32,181 bases of DNA, from the NCBI GenBank assembly GCA_002363575.1, contig DEWI01000169.1, positions 1-32,181 of the forward strand, in the 5' to 3' direction. Below, piece by piece: positions 1 through 9,800 of the stretch. The position numbers and the translations under genes were made by a program. This DNA is from Verrucomicrobia bacterium UBA3214. GTDB lineage: Bacteria; Verrucomicrobiota; Kiritimatiellia; RFP12; UBA1067. Numbering within the stretch: the first letter of the stretch is position 1; every line of letters begins with the position of its first letter. A model generated the notes under the pieces. It had not been told where the DNA came from, searched no databases, and saw only the letters and a list, made by a program, of their open reading frames with translations.

Positions 1-41
1 CCGGACTCTTCGCCGGCGAGCAATAATATTTTACGTATCAT
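1..41 (-). CDS. lpxB: Lipid-A-disaccharide synthase, N-terminal fragment cut by the window edge
   Basis: Reading leftward from an ATG at 41..39 gives MIRKILLLAGEESG, which fits the first strand and the AGExSGD loop of LpxB. LpxB is the glycosyltransferase that joins UDP-2,3-diacylglucosamine and lipid X into the lipid A disaccharide. Only 13 full codons lie in the window. The neighbour supports the call: lpxI, whose product makes lipid X, ends 54 bases upstream on the same strand, and lpxI and lpxB are often adjacent. No clear ribosome binding site is visible, so translation may depend on the upstream gene. The identification rests on a short motif plus context. Confidence 0.72.
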   Translation of the reverse strand, partial: MIRKILLLAGEES

Positions 42-95
42 TTTGTCGTTATTGCATTTTCGAGGAATCGGGAAAAGCTGCTTGAGGAAACCTTT

Positions 96-929
96 TCACG
101 GGCGCAGCGGCGCGCGGGGAAGTCCCGATTCCACGCCGACGATGGCGATAGAATTGCGCCTTGCGTATTCGAGGACTTTCTCGCGATCCAGCAAGACAAG
201 CCGCCCCGCCTGGAACGCGAGGGCCGTGGCGCCGGCGCGATGCAGCGTCTTGAGCGTCTTCAAGCCCGCGACGGGAATATCGAAACGCATGTCATGGCCG
301 ACGCGTGCGGCTTTGAAGACGACCGCGCCGCGTCCGCCGAGGCGTCCGCCGCGGAGTATCGCCGCATTCGTGCCTTCAAAGGCCTCGACCGCGAGCACCA
401 TGCCGCTCTTGACCATCACGGTCTGGCCGACGTCGTGCACGCCGACGTCGGCTGCTACGGCTGCGGCATGCCGTATGTCGCTTTCTTCGCCGGGAGTCGG
501 AGCGCGCGCGCTCAACACCCCTTCTCCGGGCATGTGCTCGTCCATGTAGCAGCTGGCCGGCAGAGTCACGAGGCCGCGCTCCGCGAGCTTTTCGACGAGC
601 TTGCCGAAGATCGAATGCGCGTTCTTGACCTCCAGCTCGTCCAGCCACTTGCGGACTTCAGGATCGAAGCGCCCGCGGAACAGCGAAAGCGGATTGATCT
701 GCCCGGCGAAAATCACGCCGTCGCAACCCTCCGCCGCCATCCACTTGATGCCATCGGCTATCCCGCCCAGCGTCACGGCGTGCACGCGATCGGCCGCGCG
801 GCATGTCGCGCGCTCCGTCGAACCGCGCACGGCGAGCGCGACGACTTCGCGCACGCCGGCGCGTTTCGCGCCCTCGATGACGCAGCGCGGGTAGCTGCCG
901 GCGCCGCTGACGACGATCAATCGGTCCAT
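96..929 (-). CDS. lpxI: UDP-2,3-diacylglucosamine pyrophosphatase, LpxI type
   Basis: The 277-residue protein matches the LpxI family in length and in conserved stretches. These include the N-terminal LIVVSGAGSYP segment, VIFAGQI near residue 74, a central SCYMDEHMPGEG segment, and the C-terminal FDIPVAGLKTLKTLHRAGA segment followed by VGVESG. LpxI hydrolyses UDP-2,3-diacylglucosamine to lipid X and UMP in the cytoplasm; it replaces the unrelated LpxH in many alphaproteobacteria and PVC bacteria. The start at 929 is preceded by an AAAGG ribosome binding site about eight bases upstream. The gene follows gpmI by 79 bases and precedes lpxB by 54, consistent with one operon. Confidence 0.93.
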   Translation of the reverse strand: MDRLIVVSGAGSYPRCVIEGAKRAGVREVVALAVRGSTERATCRAADRVHAVTLGGIADGIKWMAAEGCDGVIFAGQINPLSLFRGRFDPEVRKWLDELEVKNAHSIFGKLVEKLAERGLVTLPASCYMDEHMPGEGVLSARAPTPGEESDIRHAAAVAADVGVHDVGQTVMVKSGMVLAVEAFEGTNAAILRGGRLGGRGAVVFKAARVGHDMRFDIPVAGLKTLKTLHRAGATALAFQAGRLVLLDREKVLEYARRNSIAIVGVESGLPRAPLRP

Positions 930-1008
930 CTTTGAGCCTTTGACTGTTTGCAGACTGCGGCGGCGGCGCGCTTGGCGCGTCAGCCGCCGACCGTCCGCGC
1001 GGAGCCGC

Positions 1009-2595
1009 TCATATCGCGAGCGCGGATTTCGACCACGGCTCCTTGCCGGCGAGCAGCGAAGGCGTTGTCATTTCTCCCGGGATCGGGAGCCCGAGCATCG
1101 CCAGCGCCGTCGGCGCCACCGCGGAGAGCTTCGCCAGCGGCGTGAGGCGCACGCCGGCGGCATCGTTGGCGACGTAGAAGCAATCGACGAGGTTGAGCGT
1201 GTGCGAAGTCTTCGTAAGCCCGGACTTGTAATCCACCATCTGCTCGGCGTTGCCGTGGTCGGCGAAGATCAGCACGTGCGCATCGAGCTCGAGAAGGCGC
1301 GGGAGAATCTTGCCGATGCATTCATCGGTCACTTCCACCGCCTTCGTGGCGGCCTTGCCGTCGCCCGTGTGCCCGACCATGTCGCAGTTGGCGTAGTTCA
1401 CGACGATGAAGCCGTAGGGATTGTTCTCAAGCCGCTTCAGAAGCTCGTCGGTCACGTTGTACGCATCCATTTCCGGATGCGACGCGAATGTCGCAGGATC
1501 GAAGCGAGACTTCACCTCGACCTGGTCTTCGCCGGGCGACGGCGTCGTGGATTTGCCGTTGAAGAAGCTCGTGACATGGCGGAACTTCTGCGTCTCCGCA
1601 AGCCGGAGCTGCTTGATGCCCGCCTTGGAAACGACTTCGCCGAGGAGATTGTCCATGCCGCCGCCTGCGCCCATCGCGCCAAGCAGATAGTCTTCAAACT
1701 CGTCCCAGTAGCGCGTGAAGCCGAGATAGGTGACGCGAGGCCTGGCGGAGCGCTCGCCGGGATAGTCGTCGCACACGAACGCCTGCGTAAGCTGGATGGC
1801 GCGATCCTGGCGATAGTTCGTGTGCATGACTACGTCGCCATCCTTCATGCCGTCGTAGTCGCCGATCGCATAGCACGGGATGTACTCGTCGGTCATCGGC
1901 GTACCGTCGGGCGTGACGCCGGAGGCGTACTCTTCCTTGACGGCGTCTTCGATCGTCGCGGCGCGCTTGCCCTTCGCCGACACGATGCAATCGTACGCCG
2001 TGCTTGTCAGCGCCCAGTTCTTGACGCGATCCATGCCGTAGTAGCGGCCCATCGCCGTGCCGATGACGGCGTTGCCGACGGCGGCGAGTTCGGTTTTGAG
2101 GCGCGCGATGTATTCGAGCGTGGAGCGCGGCGGAGTGTCGCGGCCGTCGAGAAACGGATGCACGACGATCCTGCCTGCGGGGAACTCGGCGCGCGCGCGC
2201 TTCATCAGCTTGAAGAGGTGCTCCTGGTGGGCGTGCACGCCCTCGTCCTGCAGAAGCCCGAAGAAGTGGAACTGCGAATTGTTCACCTTCCAGTCGTCGA
2301 TGAGCTTGCGCCATTTCGGGCTCTTGAAAAGCTCGCCGGACGAAAGTCCGTCGTCGATGCGCTTAAGCTCCTGTATGACGATGCGTCCGGCGCCCATGTT
2401 GAGGTGCCCGACTTCCGAGCTGCCCTGGTAGCCGTCCGGGAGGCCGACGGCTTCGCCGCAGCAGTCCAGAAGGCAGTGGGGATAGCGCGCGCGTATCTGG
2501 TCGATTACGGGCGTCTTCGCCGCGAAGACGCTGTTGCCTGCGGCGCGGGGGTTCACGCCCCAGCCGTCGCGAATTATGAATACTACTGGTCTCAT
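1009..2595 (-). CDS. gpmI: 2,3-bisphosphoglycerate-independent phosphoglycerate mutase
   Basis: This enzyme interconverts 3- and 2-phosphoglycerate in glycolysis using two metal ions and a phosphoserine intermediate. The 528-residue protein begins MRPVVFIIRDGWG, where D10 is a metal ligand. SSEVGHLNMGAG carries the catalytic serine at about residue 60. GRYYGMDR and the late FADHGNAEQM metal site are also present. Length is normal to slightly long for the family. The frame stays open 14 codons further upstream through a CAATCAA-type repeat, but the family N-terminus places the start at 2595. No Shine-Dalgarno sequence is visible. It sits between the ynbE-ydbL fusion and lpxI on the same strand. 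Confidence 0.95.
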   Translation of the reverse strand: MRPVVFIIRDGWGVNPRAAGNSVFAAKTPVIDQIRARYPHCLLDCCGEAVGLPDGYQGSSEVGHLNMGAGRIVIQELKRIDDGLSSGELFKSPKWRKLIDDWKVNNSQFHFFGLLQDEGVHAHQEHLFKLMKRARAEFPAGRIVVHPFLDGRDTPPRSTLEYIARLKTELAAVGNAVIGTAMGRYYGMDRVKNWALTSTAYDCIVSAKGKRAATIEDAVKEEYASGVTPDGTPMTDEYIPCYAIGDYDGMKDGDVVMHTNYRQDRAIQLTQAFVCDDYPGERSARPRVTYLGFTRYWDEFEDYLLGAMGAGGGMDNLLGEVVSKAGIKQLRLAETQKFRHVTSFFNGKSTTPSPGEDQVEVKSRFDPATFASHPEMDAYNVTDELLKRLENNPYGFIVVNYANCDMVGHTGDGKAATKAVEVTDECIGKILPRLLELDAHVLIFADHGNAEQMVDYKSGLTKTSHTLNLVDCFYVANDAAGVRLTPLAKLSAVAPTALAMLGLPIPGEMTTPSLLAGKEPWSKSALAI

Positions 2596-2610
2596 GTAGA
2601 ATTGCCGATC

Positions 2611-2639
2611 GTTGTTGATTGATTGTTGATTGCCCATTG
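2611..2639 (-). repeat. Imperfect CAATCAA-type simple repeat upstream of gpmI
   Basis: On the minus strand the leader of gpmI contains CAATGGGCAATCAACAATCA followed by ATCAACAAC, a short-period repeat built from CAATCAA and CAATGGG-like units. It lies 16 bases before the gpmI start and replaces the region where a ribosome binding site is expected. It is A-rich and weakly structured, unlike the surrounding GC-rich sequence. It may act as an unstructured ribosome entry site, or be a simple-sequence insertion with no function. Confidence 0.55.
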
Positions 2640-2676
2640 GGGGAAATATCCGTTGCGCGGGCCGCCGGCCTGACGC

Positions 2677-3135
2677 CTACTTCTGCTTCCAGGCGCCGTC
2701 GTCTTCCTGGAACCACACTCCGGAGCCGGCGGGGATGTCGTCGCGCATCTTGCGCGCCCTGCGGCGCTGTACCGCCTCGATGCCAACGCCGCTGGATTGC
2801 GCGATTTCCTTGAAGCGCCGCATGCGCCGCGCGTTGGCTTCGGCGAGCGTAATTTTATCGTCGTCCGACGCGCCGTCGCGCGGCACGAACATTGCGAGGT
2901 TGTCGATGCCGCCCGCCTTGCGCTCGAGTATCGCCTTGACGGCAGCAAAATCGCCTTTCGGCTTCGGCGCCTTTTCGTCGGCGAATGCGCGGTCCAGCTC
3001 CTTATCGACCTTGAGGTTGATATCCATGGTGATGTGGATGGGCTTTATCTCGCTCTCGGTCTTCACGGTAAAGCAGCCCGCGAGGACCATGGCGGCGGCG
3101 ACTGTCGCGAGCGCCGCGGTGTTGGTTCTCTTCAT
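2677..3135 (-). CDS. YnbE-YdbL fusion lipoprotein
   Basis: The 152-residue protein starts with a lipoprotein signal peptide and lipobox (LAGC, Cys21). Residues 21-55 resemble E. coli YnbE, with PIHITMDINLKVDKELD matching the PIxIxMxxxI segment. Residues from about 97 to the end resemble YdbL (DUF1318): an ANARR segment, FKEIAQSSGVGIEAV, then a conserved ending GVWFQEDDGAWKQK. In E. coli, YnbE is the outer-membrane partner of the AsmA-like protein YdbH, and YdbL is a separate periplasmic protein that modulates the pair. Here the two are one polypeptide. The start overlaps the ydbH stop as ATGA and has a strong AAGGAG site inside the end of ydbH, so translation is coupled. The linker at residues 55-97 is unassigned. 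Confidence 0.8.
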   Translation of the reverse strand: MKRTNTAALATVAAAMVLAGCFTVKTESEIKPIHITMDINLKVDKELDRAFADEKAPKPKGDFAAVKAILERKAGGIDNLAMFVPRDGASDDDKITLAEANARRMRRFKEIAQSSGVGIEAVQRRRARKMRDDIPAGSGVWFQEDDGAWKQK

Positions 3136-4487
3136 TTGTTCTCCTTTGCTTTTTTCGCGGCCTTGAGGCCGGTGTTGATCAATTGCTCGAAGTTGCCGTG
3201 GAAGGTGACGTTCAAGGAAACCGGCACCGTGGCGCCGCCGCGCGTCGATGTGCCCTCCAGTCGGAGCGCCAGCGCCATCGTCTCGCCCTCCTCCGGGATT
3301 ATATCCGCCCTGAGGACGGTATAATCGAGATCGGCGAGCGCCTTGGAGATGTTATCGACGGCTTCTTCGCCTACGCCCATCATGAGCAGGTTGTCCGCGA
3401 CGGGCGAAGGATCGTAGATTTTGAGCTTGCCTTTCTCGCCCGGCACGGAATGGAGATAGCCGCCTTTCTTCAGCCGGATTTCATCGCCGTTTTCTAGCGT
3501 GACCGGCAGCTTGCCTGTCAGCTTGCCGGAAGCTTCGCCCTTGAAGCCGTTGAGATGCGAAAGCGCCTGCCCGGCGTCGAGACCGTCGATATAGATCGTC
3601 ACGCCGGCGTTGAGACGCTGCAAATCCAGGAAGAATGCGTAAAGGCGGATGTCGCCGTCGCAGAACTTCGCACCGGCTTCGGTGACGAGAAACGCGGTTT
3701 CCGTGGCGCGTACGCTGGCGAAGGCGTTGGAAAGCACGCAGCCCGCGCCTTCGATCGCGTCGGCATGCAGGAACATCGGGTCCATATCGACGTGGCCGGC
3801 GATGCCGCGCGCGCCGATTCGCGTGCGCAGATTGCCCACCGCGATGTCCTTGTCGCCGGAGGGCACCGTGACGTCGAGCGCGCTTATCCTGCACATCGCG
3901 TCCCACACGGGGACGGAGAAAAGAAGATTCGTCTGCGAGGCGTTCGCCTCGAAAAGCGCCTTGCCGTCAAACGCCAAGCCGCGCACGTCGCGCTGCGGAT
4001 GGCGAGAGAGCAGCGCCGCCAGGAAGGGATCTTCGTTGGTAAGCGCGAACTGCGGCACTTCGATCTTCGCGGACCAGCCGCCCGGCGCCGCGGCTTCGAA
4101 CTTCGCGGTACCGCCAAGCGCCGAACCGTCCAGGCGGAACGCCGCCTCGCCGCTTGCGCGGAAGCCGCGCCTGAACGAGAACGACGGCACGATATCCGCG
4201 GTTGCCGTGAACGGCCACCCGACGATGCGCCCCTTCGCGGACACCGTGAAGCCGCCGCCGTCCCGCCGCGATATGCCGTAGCGCATCGCGAGGGTCTTGT
4301 CCGGGAACAACCCCTCGGGAGCGCCGGCCAGCTTTTCGGACAGATCGATATTCACTTCCGGATAATGCACCATGCATATCGCGAGCGGCAGGCCGTAGCG
4401 CAACGCCGCGAAGACGAGCGCAAGCACTCCGGCGGCGATGATCCAGCCACGGAGCTTCTTCAACGCGGATTTGCGGGTTTTGCACAT
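3132..4487 (-). CDS. YdbH-like AsmA-family inter-membrane lipid transport protein, short form
   Basis: The 451-residue protein has one N-terminal membrane segment (about residues 13-38) and an otherwise strand-rich periplasmic body. The last 150 residues match the YdbH C-terminal domain: LSHLNGFKGEASGKLTGKLP, the LENGDEIRLKKGGYL segment, LADLDYTVLRADI and a final VPVSLNVTFHGNFEQLI. E. coli YdbH is one of three partly redundant AsmA-like proteins (with TamB and YhdP) thought to carry phospholipid from inner to outer membrane. This homologue is about half the E. coli length, so its groove should be shorter. The neighbouring ynbE-ydbL fusion strongly supports the call. It follows purB by 81 bases. 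No strong ribosome binding site is visible at the chosen start. Confidence 0.8.
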   Translation of the reverse strand: MCKTRKSALKKLRGWIIAAGVLALVFAALRYGLPLAICMVHYPEVNIDLSEKLAGAPEGLFPDKTLAMRYGISRRDGGGFTVSAKGRIVGWPFTATADIVPSFSFRRGFRASGEAAFRLDGSALGGTAKFEAAAPGGWSAKIEVPQFALTNEDPFLAALLSRHPQRDVRGLAFDGKALFEANASQTNLLFSVPVWDAMCRISALDVTVPSGDKDIAVGNLRTRIGARGIAGHVDMDPMFLHADAIEGAGCVLSNAFASVRATETAFLVTEAGAKFCDGDIRLYAFFLDLQRLNAGVTIYIDGLDAGQALSHLNGFKGEASGKLTGKLPVTLENGDEIRLKKGGYLHSVPGEKGKLKIYDPSPVADNLLMMGVGEEAVDNISKALADLDYTVLRADIIPEEGETMALALRLEGTSTRGGATVPVSLNVTFHGNFEQLINTGLKAAKKAKENK

Positions 4488-4568
4488 TGCGGTACTCGCC
4501 GCCGTTTGCGGCCATCCAGAAATCGTGGACTCGGGCGCGCTCGCGCGCAGGCGCCAGCGCGAACGATC

Positions 4569-6382
<1,814 letters not shown>

Positions 6383-6385
6383 TTC

Positions 6386-6841
6386 CTAGACCCTCATGAA
6401 GGCGCCGAGACCGAGTTTTTCCAGTCCCTCGGACGTGGAGACTTCGGATGGCGACGCATTTTCAAGGCGCGCGCGGACTTCGACAAGCGCCGTCGCGAAG
6501 TCTTCGACGATCGCGATGAACTTGTCGGGATTCAAATCCTCCAGCGCGGCGTACTGCGAAAGCTCGAACCGCTTCGTCTCGGGATCGACGGAGAGGGTCG
6601 ATCCCTTTGTATCCTTGAAACCGCGATTCGCTTTCAGCGCTTCGAGGAGAGCGGCACCCGCGTCCGGCGGGACGTCCGTCACCGCCGCCGTCAGGAGGAC
6701 TGTTTCGACCGAGCCTTTGCAGTCCATTATCGCGATCTCCCCGATATCCGAGGCGAGGAGGCAGACTCCATCGCCGTCGGGGGTGAAACCTTCAATGCCG
6801 ATTTCGGCGCCGGTTTCTTCGATCAGTTCTTCGTATGTCAT
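6386..6841 (-). CDS. CesT-family type III secretion chaperone (first of two)
   Basis: The 151-residue acidic protein begins MTYEELIEETGAEIGIEGF, closely parallel to the neighbouring chaperone. It shows the same core: strands around CLLASDIGEIAIMD, the helix LLEALKANRGFKDTKGSTLS, then VDPETKRFELSQYAAL and a C-terminal helix FIAIVEDFATALVEVRARLE. A 20-residue tail follows the fold. Its ATG overlaps the stop codon of the upstream 1572-codon gene as TAATG, with GAGG five to six bases before it, which is strong translational coupling. This arrangement makes the large protein its likely client. Paired class I chaperones that act as a heterodimer are known (SycN/YscB for YopN); whether these two do so is unknown. 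Confidence 0.82.
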   Translation of the reverse strand: MTYEELIEETGAEIGIEGFTPDGDGVCLLASDIGEIAIMDCKGSVETVLLTAAVTDVPPDAGAALLEALKANRGFKDTKGSTLSVDPETKRFELSQYAALEDLNPDKFIAIVEDFATALVEVRARLENASPSEVSTSEGLEKLGLGAFMRV

Positions 6842-9800
6842 TATTTCCTCGCTTTCGCCGCTGCTTTGCGCTCGTTCTTCAAGATGGTCGCGACTTCTTT
6901 CTCGATCGCGCGGAAGAAGCCGGAGAAATCGTCTTTCTCCTGGGTCGCGAACCCTTCCACGACGCTCTCCGCGGAATCGCGGAACATGCGCTCCATCCTC
7001 TCCGCGTTGGGGAAGCGGAGAAGGGCTTCGCCGGGCGCGGGATTCTTCGAAGCCGCATCCTTGAAATTCGCCTTCTGCGCGTCGATCAACACCTTCGCAT
7101 TCTTCTTGAGATGCGCGACAAGCGCGCCTACCGTCGTCTTGTACTTGCTCTCGAGCTTGGCGGGCACGATTTTGCCGTCGGCGATGTCCTTGCCGCCGAA
7201 GTGCGCGCGAAGCGCCTCGTCGATGTACATGTCGATCGCCTTGTCGCCGGAGAGCGCGTCGAGATCGATGGAGACCATCATCTCCGTGCGCGAAGCCGCG
7301 CTTGCGTGGTACTGCGCCATGGCGACGCTGTCGTCGGCAAGCTGCTTGTCGAACTCCTGCTTGATGAGATCTTTCCAGCGGTACATGTCCTCGAGCGAGA
7401 CGACGGTGCCGCGAAGCGCCTTCTCCGCGCGGCGCGTCGCCGCCACGAGGTTCTTCTGCAGGCCCTCGATGTTCAGCACGATGGTGTCGTTCACCTTGGA
7501 ATCGGCTTCCGGCACGAATTGATAGGCCACGGAGTGCTTCTCGTCGGCCATGATCGCCTCCTTGCGCTCGGTGACGAGCTGCTGCGCCATGGCGGTGAAC
7601 ATGGCCGTGCGGCAGATCGAGTTGATGTACGTCGTCAGCTCGATGACGTACGCGGCGGAAAGCAGCGGCTCCGCGGACTCCTTGCCGCTCTCGGCGATCT
7701 TGCGCTGAAGCGCCGCGATGCGGTTCCTGAAGTGTGCGACAGCCGCGTCCTTCAGCGTGCCGGTGCCGATCTTGTCCGTGGAGAACGGAATGTCGGGGAG
7801 GTTGTACTTCTCCAGCCACATCTCGAAAAGCTTCACCGCGGGCTCGACTTCGAATTCGTTGAACCGGCCTTCGAGAACGGTGGTCTTTATGCCTGCCACG
7901 GCCTGCGAGACGAGGTTGTGGAACTTCTGCGTGGCCTCGGCAGCCTCTTTGACGGCGGCAGCGGTTTTGTTCGCGCCGTACGCCGCCCTCGTCATGACGG
8001 CCTTGCGGGCGTCCGCGATGATCTTCTGCGCGTCATCGTTGCCGAGGACGGTGGCTATCGCCGTCTTCGTCCACGCGGTGGTGTCCTTGTTGGAGACGAG
8101 CGACGAGAGGCCGACTTCGCCGAGGGTCATGAGCAGGCCGTTGGGAGTGGAGAGATCCATGTCGGCGAGACTGGAGACCATGGGGCCGACGAACATGTCC
8201 ACGTCGTACCTCGCCAGCTGCGCGGCGATCTTCGGATCGGAATAGCTATCGACGTTGAGCTGGATCTTCGTCTGGAGCTTCTCGCGGAAAAGCGGCATGA
8301 GCTTTTCTTCGAAATAGGCGATGTCGTCGTCGGTTGCGCCATTCGCCTTCATCTCGGGATACATGGATTTGATCTTCTCCTCGAAGGCGGGCAGGCAAAG
8401 CTCGTACGCGGCGGTCACCTTCTTGCTGTATTCCTTGAACTCGGCGAACTTCATGTCCACCTTGTTCATGAGCAGCTGCTTGAGCATCCCGTCGAAAGCC
8501 ATCACGAAGCCCTTGATGGCGGGCGGCGCCTTCTCGCGGCTGATCTCGGCCATCACGGAGTCGAACTTCGCGAGCGCGACTTCCCTGCCGCTCTTCTCCG
8601 GGGTTCTGAGCGCGTCGGAATACTTGTCCAGCACGCCGGCGACATCCTTCTCGGCCTGCGCGCGGAATTCCGCGTGCGCCTTGACGTGCGCCGCGACGGC
8701 GGCCTGTATTTCCTTGTTGATGCGCTCTTCGAAGGTCTTGATGCCGCCGGTCGCGTAGGAGACGGCGTACTTCCTGGCATGCTCGAGCACGTCCTTGACG
8801 GCGCCATCGACGATGTTGTTCAATTCGTTCTGCGGGATGGCGGCGGCGTACTTGCGCGTCTTCGAGTCTTCTGAAAGCGCGAGCGCCTTGTGTTCCGCCA
8901 CGAGCGACTGGCTGAGCGCCGGCGCGCCTGGCTTGGCGGGATTGTCGATCCAGTTCTCCACAAGCTTCTTGCGGGCCTCGACGACGCCGCGATAGACGAA
9001 CGCGATGTTGTCCTGCGAATGCGTGTGGTCGTTGTTCACGGCGTCGAAGAACGCGAGAGCCCAGGCGTCGGCATCGACGTTCTTCTTCGAGTACGTCTCG
9101 AACTTCACGAGGAACTTGCGCTTCAGCGCGTCCACGGAGCCTTTGAGGGAAAGCGCCATGTCGTCGGCGACGCTCGCCTCCATCGCCTTCACGGCGTCGG
9201 CGCCGAGGTTCTTCTTGTAATCCTCATAGACGCCCTGGCCGAGCGGGATATCCACGGTGGAGACGAGATACTTGCGCAGGCGCTCGTCCAGCTTCTTCGA
9301 GAGGGTGTTCACGCCGTTCACGAGATCCTTGGCGGCGGAGACGAAGGCGCTCTGCACGCTCTCGTTCAGATTCGCGCCGATGTCCTTGCGCCCGAGCTTC
9401 TTGCCCTGCAGCTTCTCGGTCAGGACTTTGTAGTAGAGATTGTCGAGCGCGATGGTGAAGTCGCCGATATCGAAATCGCCGACGAGCCTGACGCCGTCCT
9501 TCTCCAGCTTCTCGCGGCAGGCGTTCACGTGGGTGCGCGAATCGAGCAGCTTGGCGCGCTCGGCGCCGCCGTAGGCGTTGGCCAGCACGATCGAGCCGAT
9601 GCGGTGGCGCATCTCCGCCGTCACGGCCTCCTTCTCTTCGCTGAAGAATTTCTCGATGAGTTTCGCGCCCTCCGCGACTGTCTTGGCGTCGCTCTCCTTC
9701 TGCGCGACGGGAGACTTTTCGTAGAAGCGCTCGACCGCGCGCTCGAGCGCCTTTTCGATGTGCTTGGCGTGGTCGGCGGCGAGCGTCTCGTATTCGTCCT

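Noticed and set aside
2596..2637. Longer GpmI starting at 2637
   Set aside because: The extra 14 residues are encoded by the simple repeat, and the family N-terminus begins at the internal methionine.
6835..8874. 679-codon open frame on the plus strand opposite the large effector gene
   Set aside because: It mirrors the codon structure of the effector gene, which has a promoter, a ribosome binding site and coupled downstream genes. The plus-strand product shows no domain.
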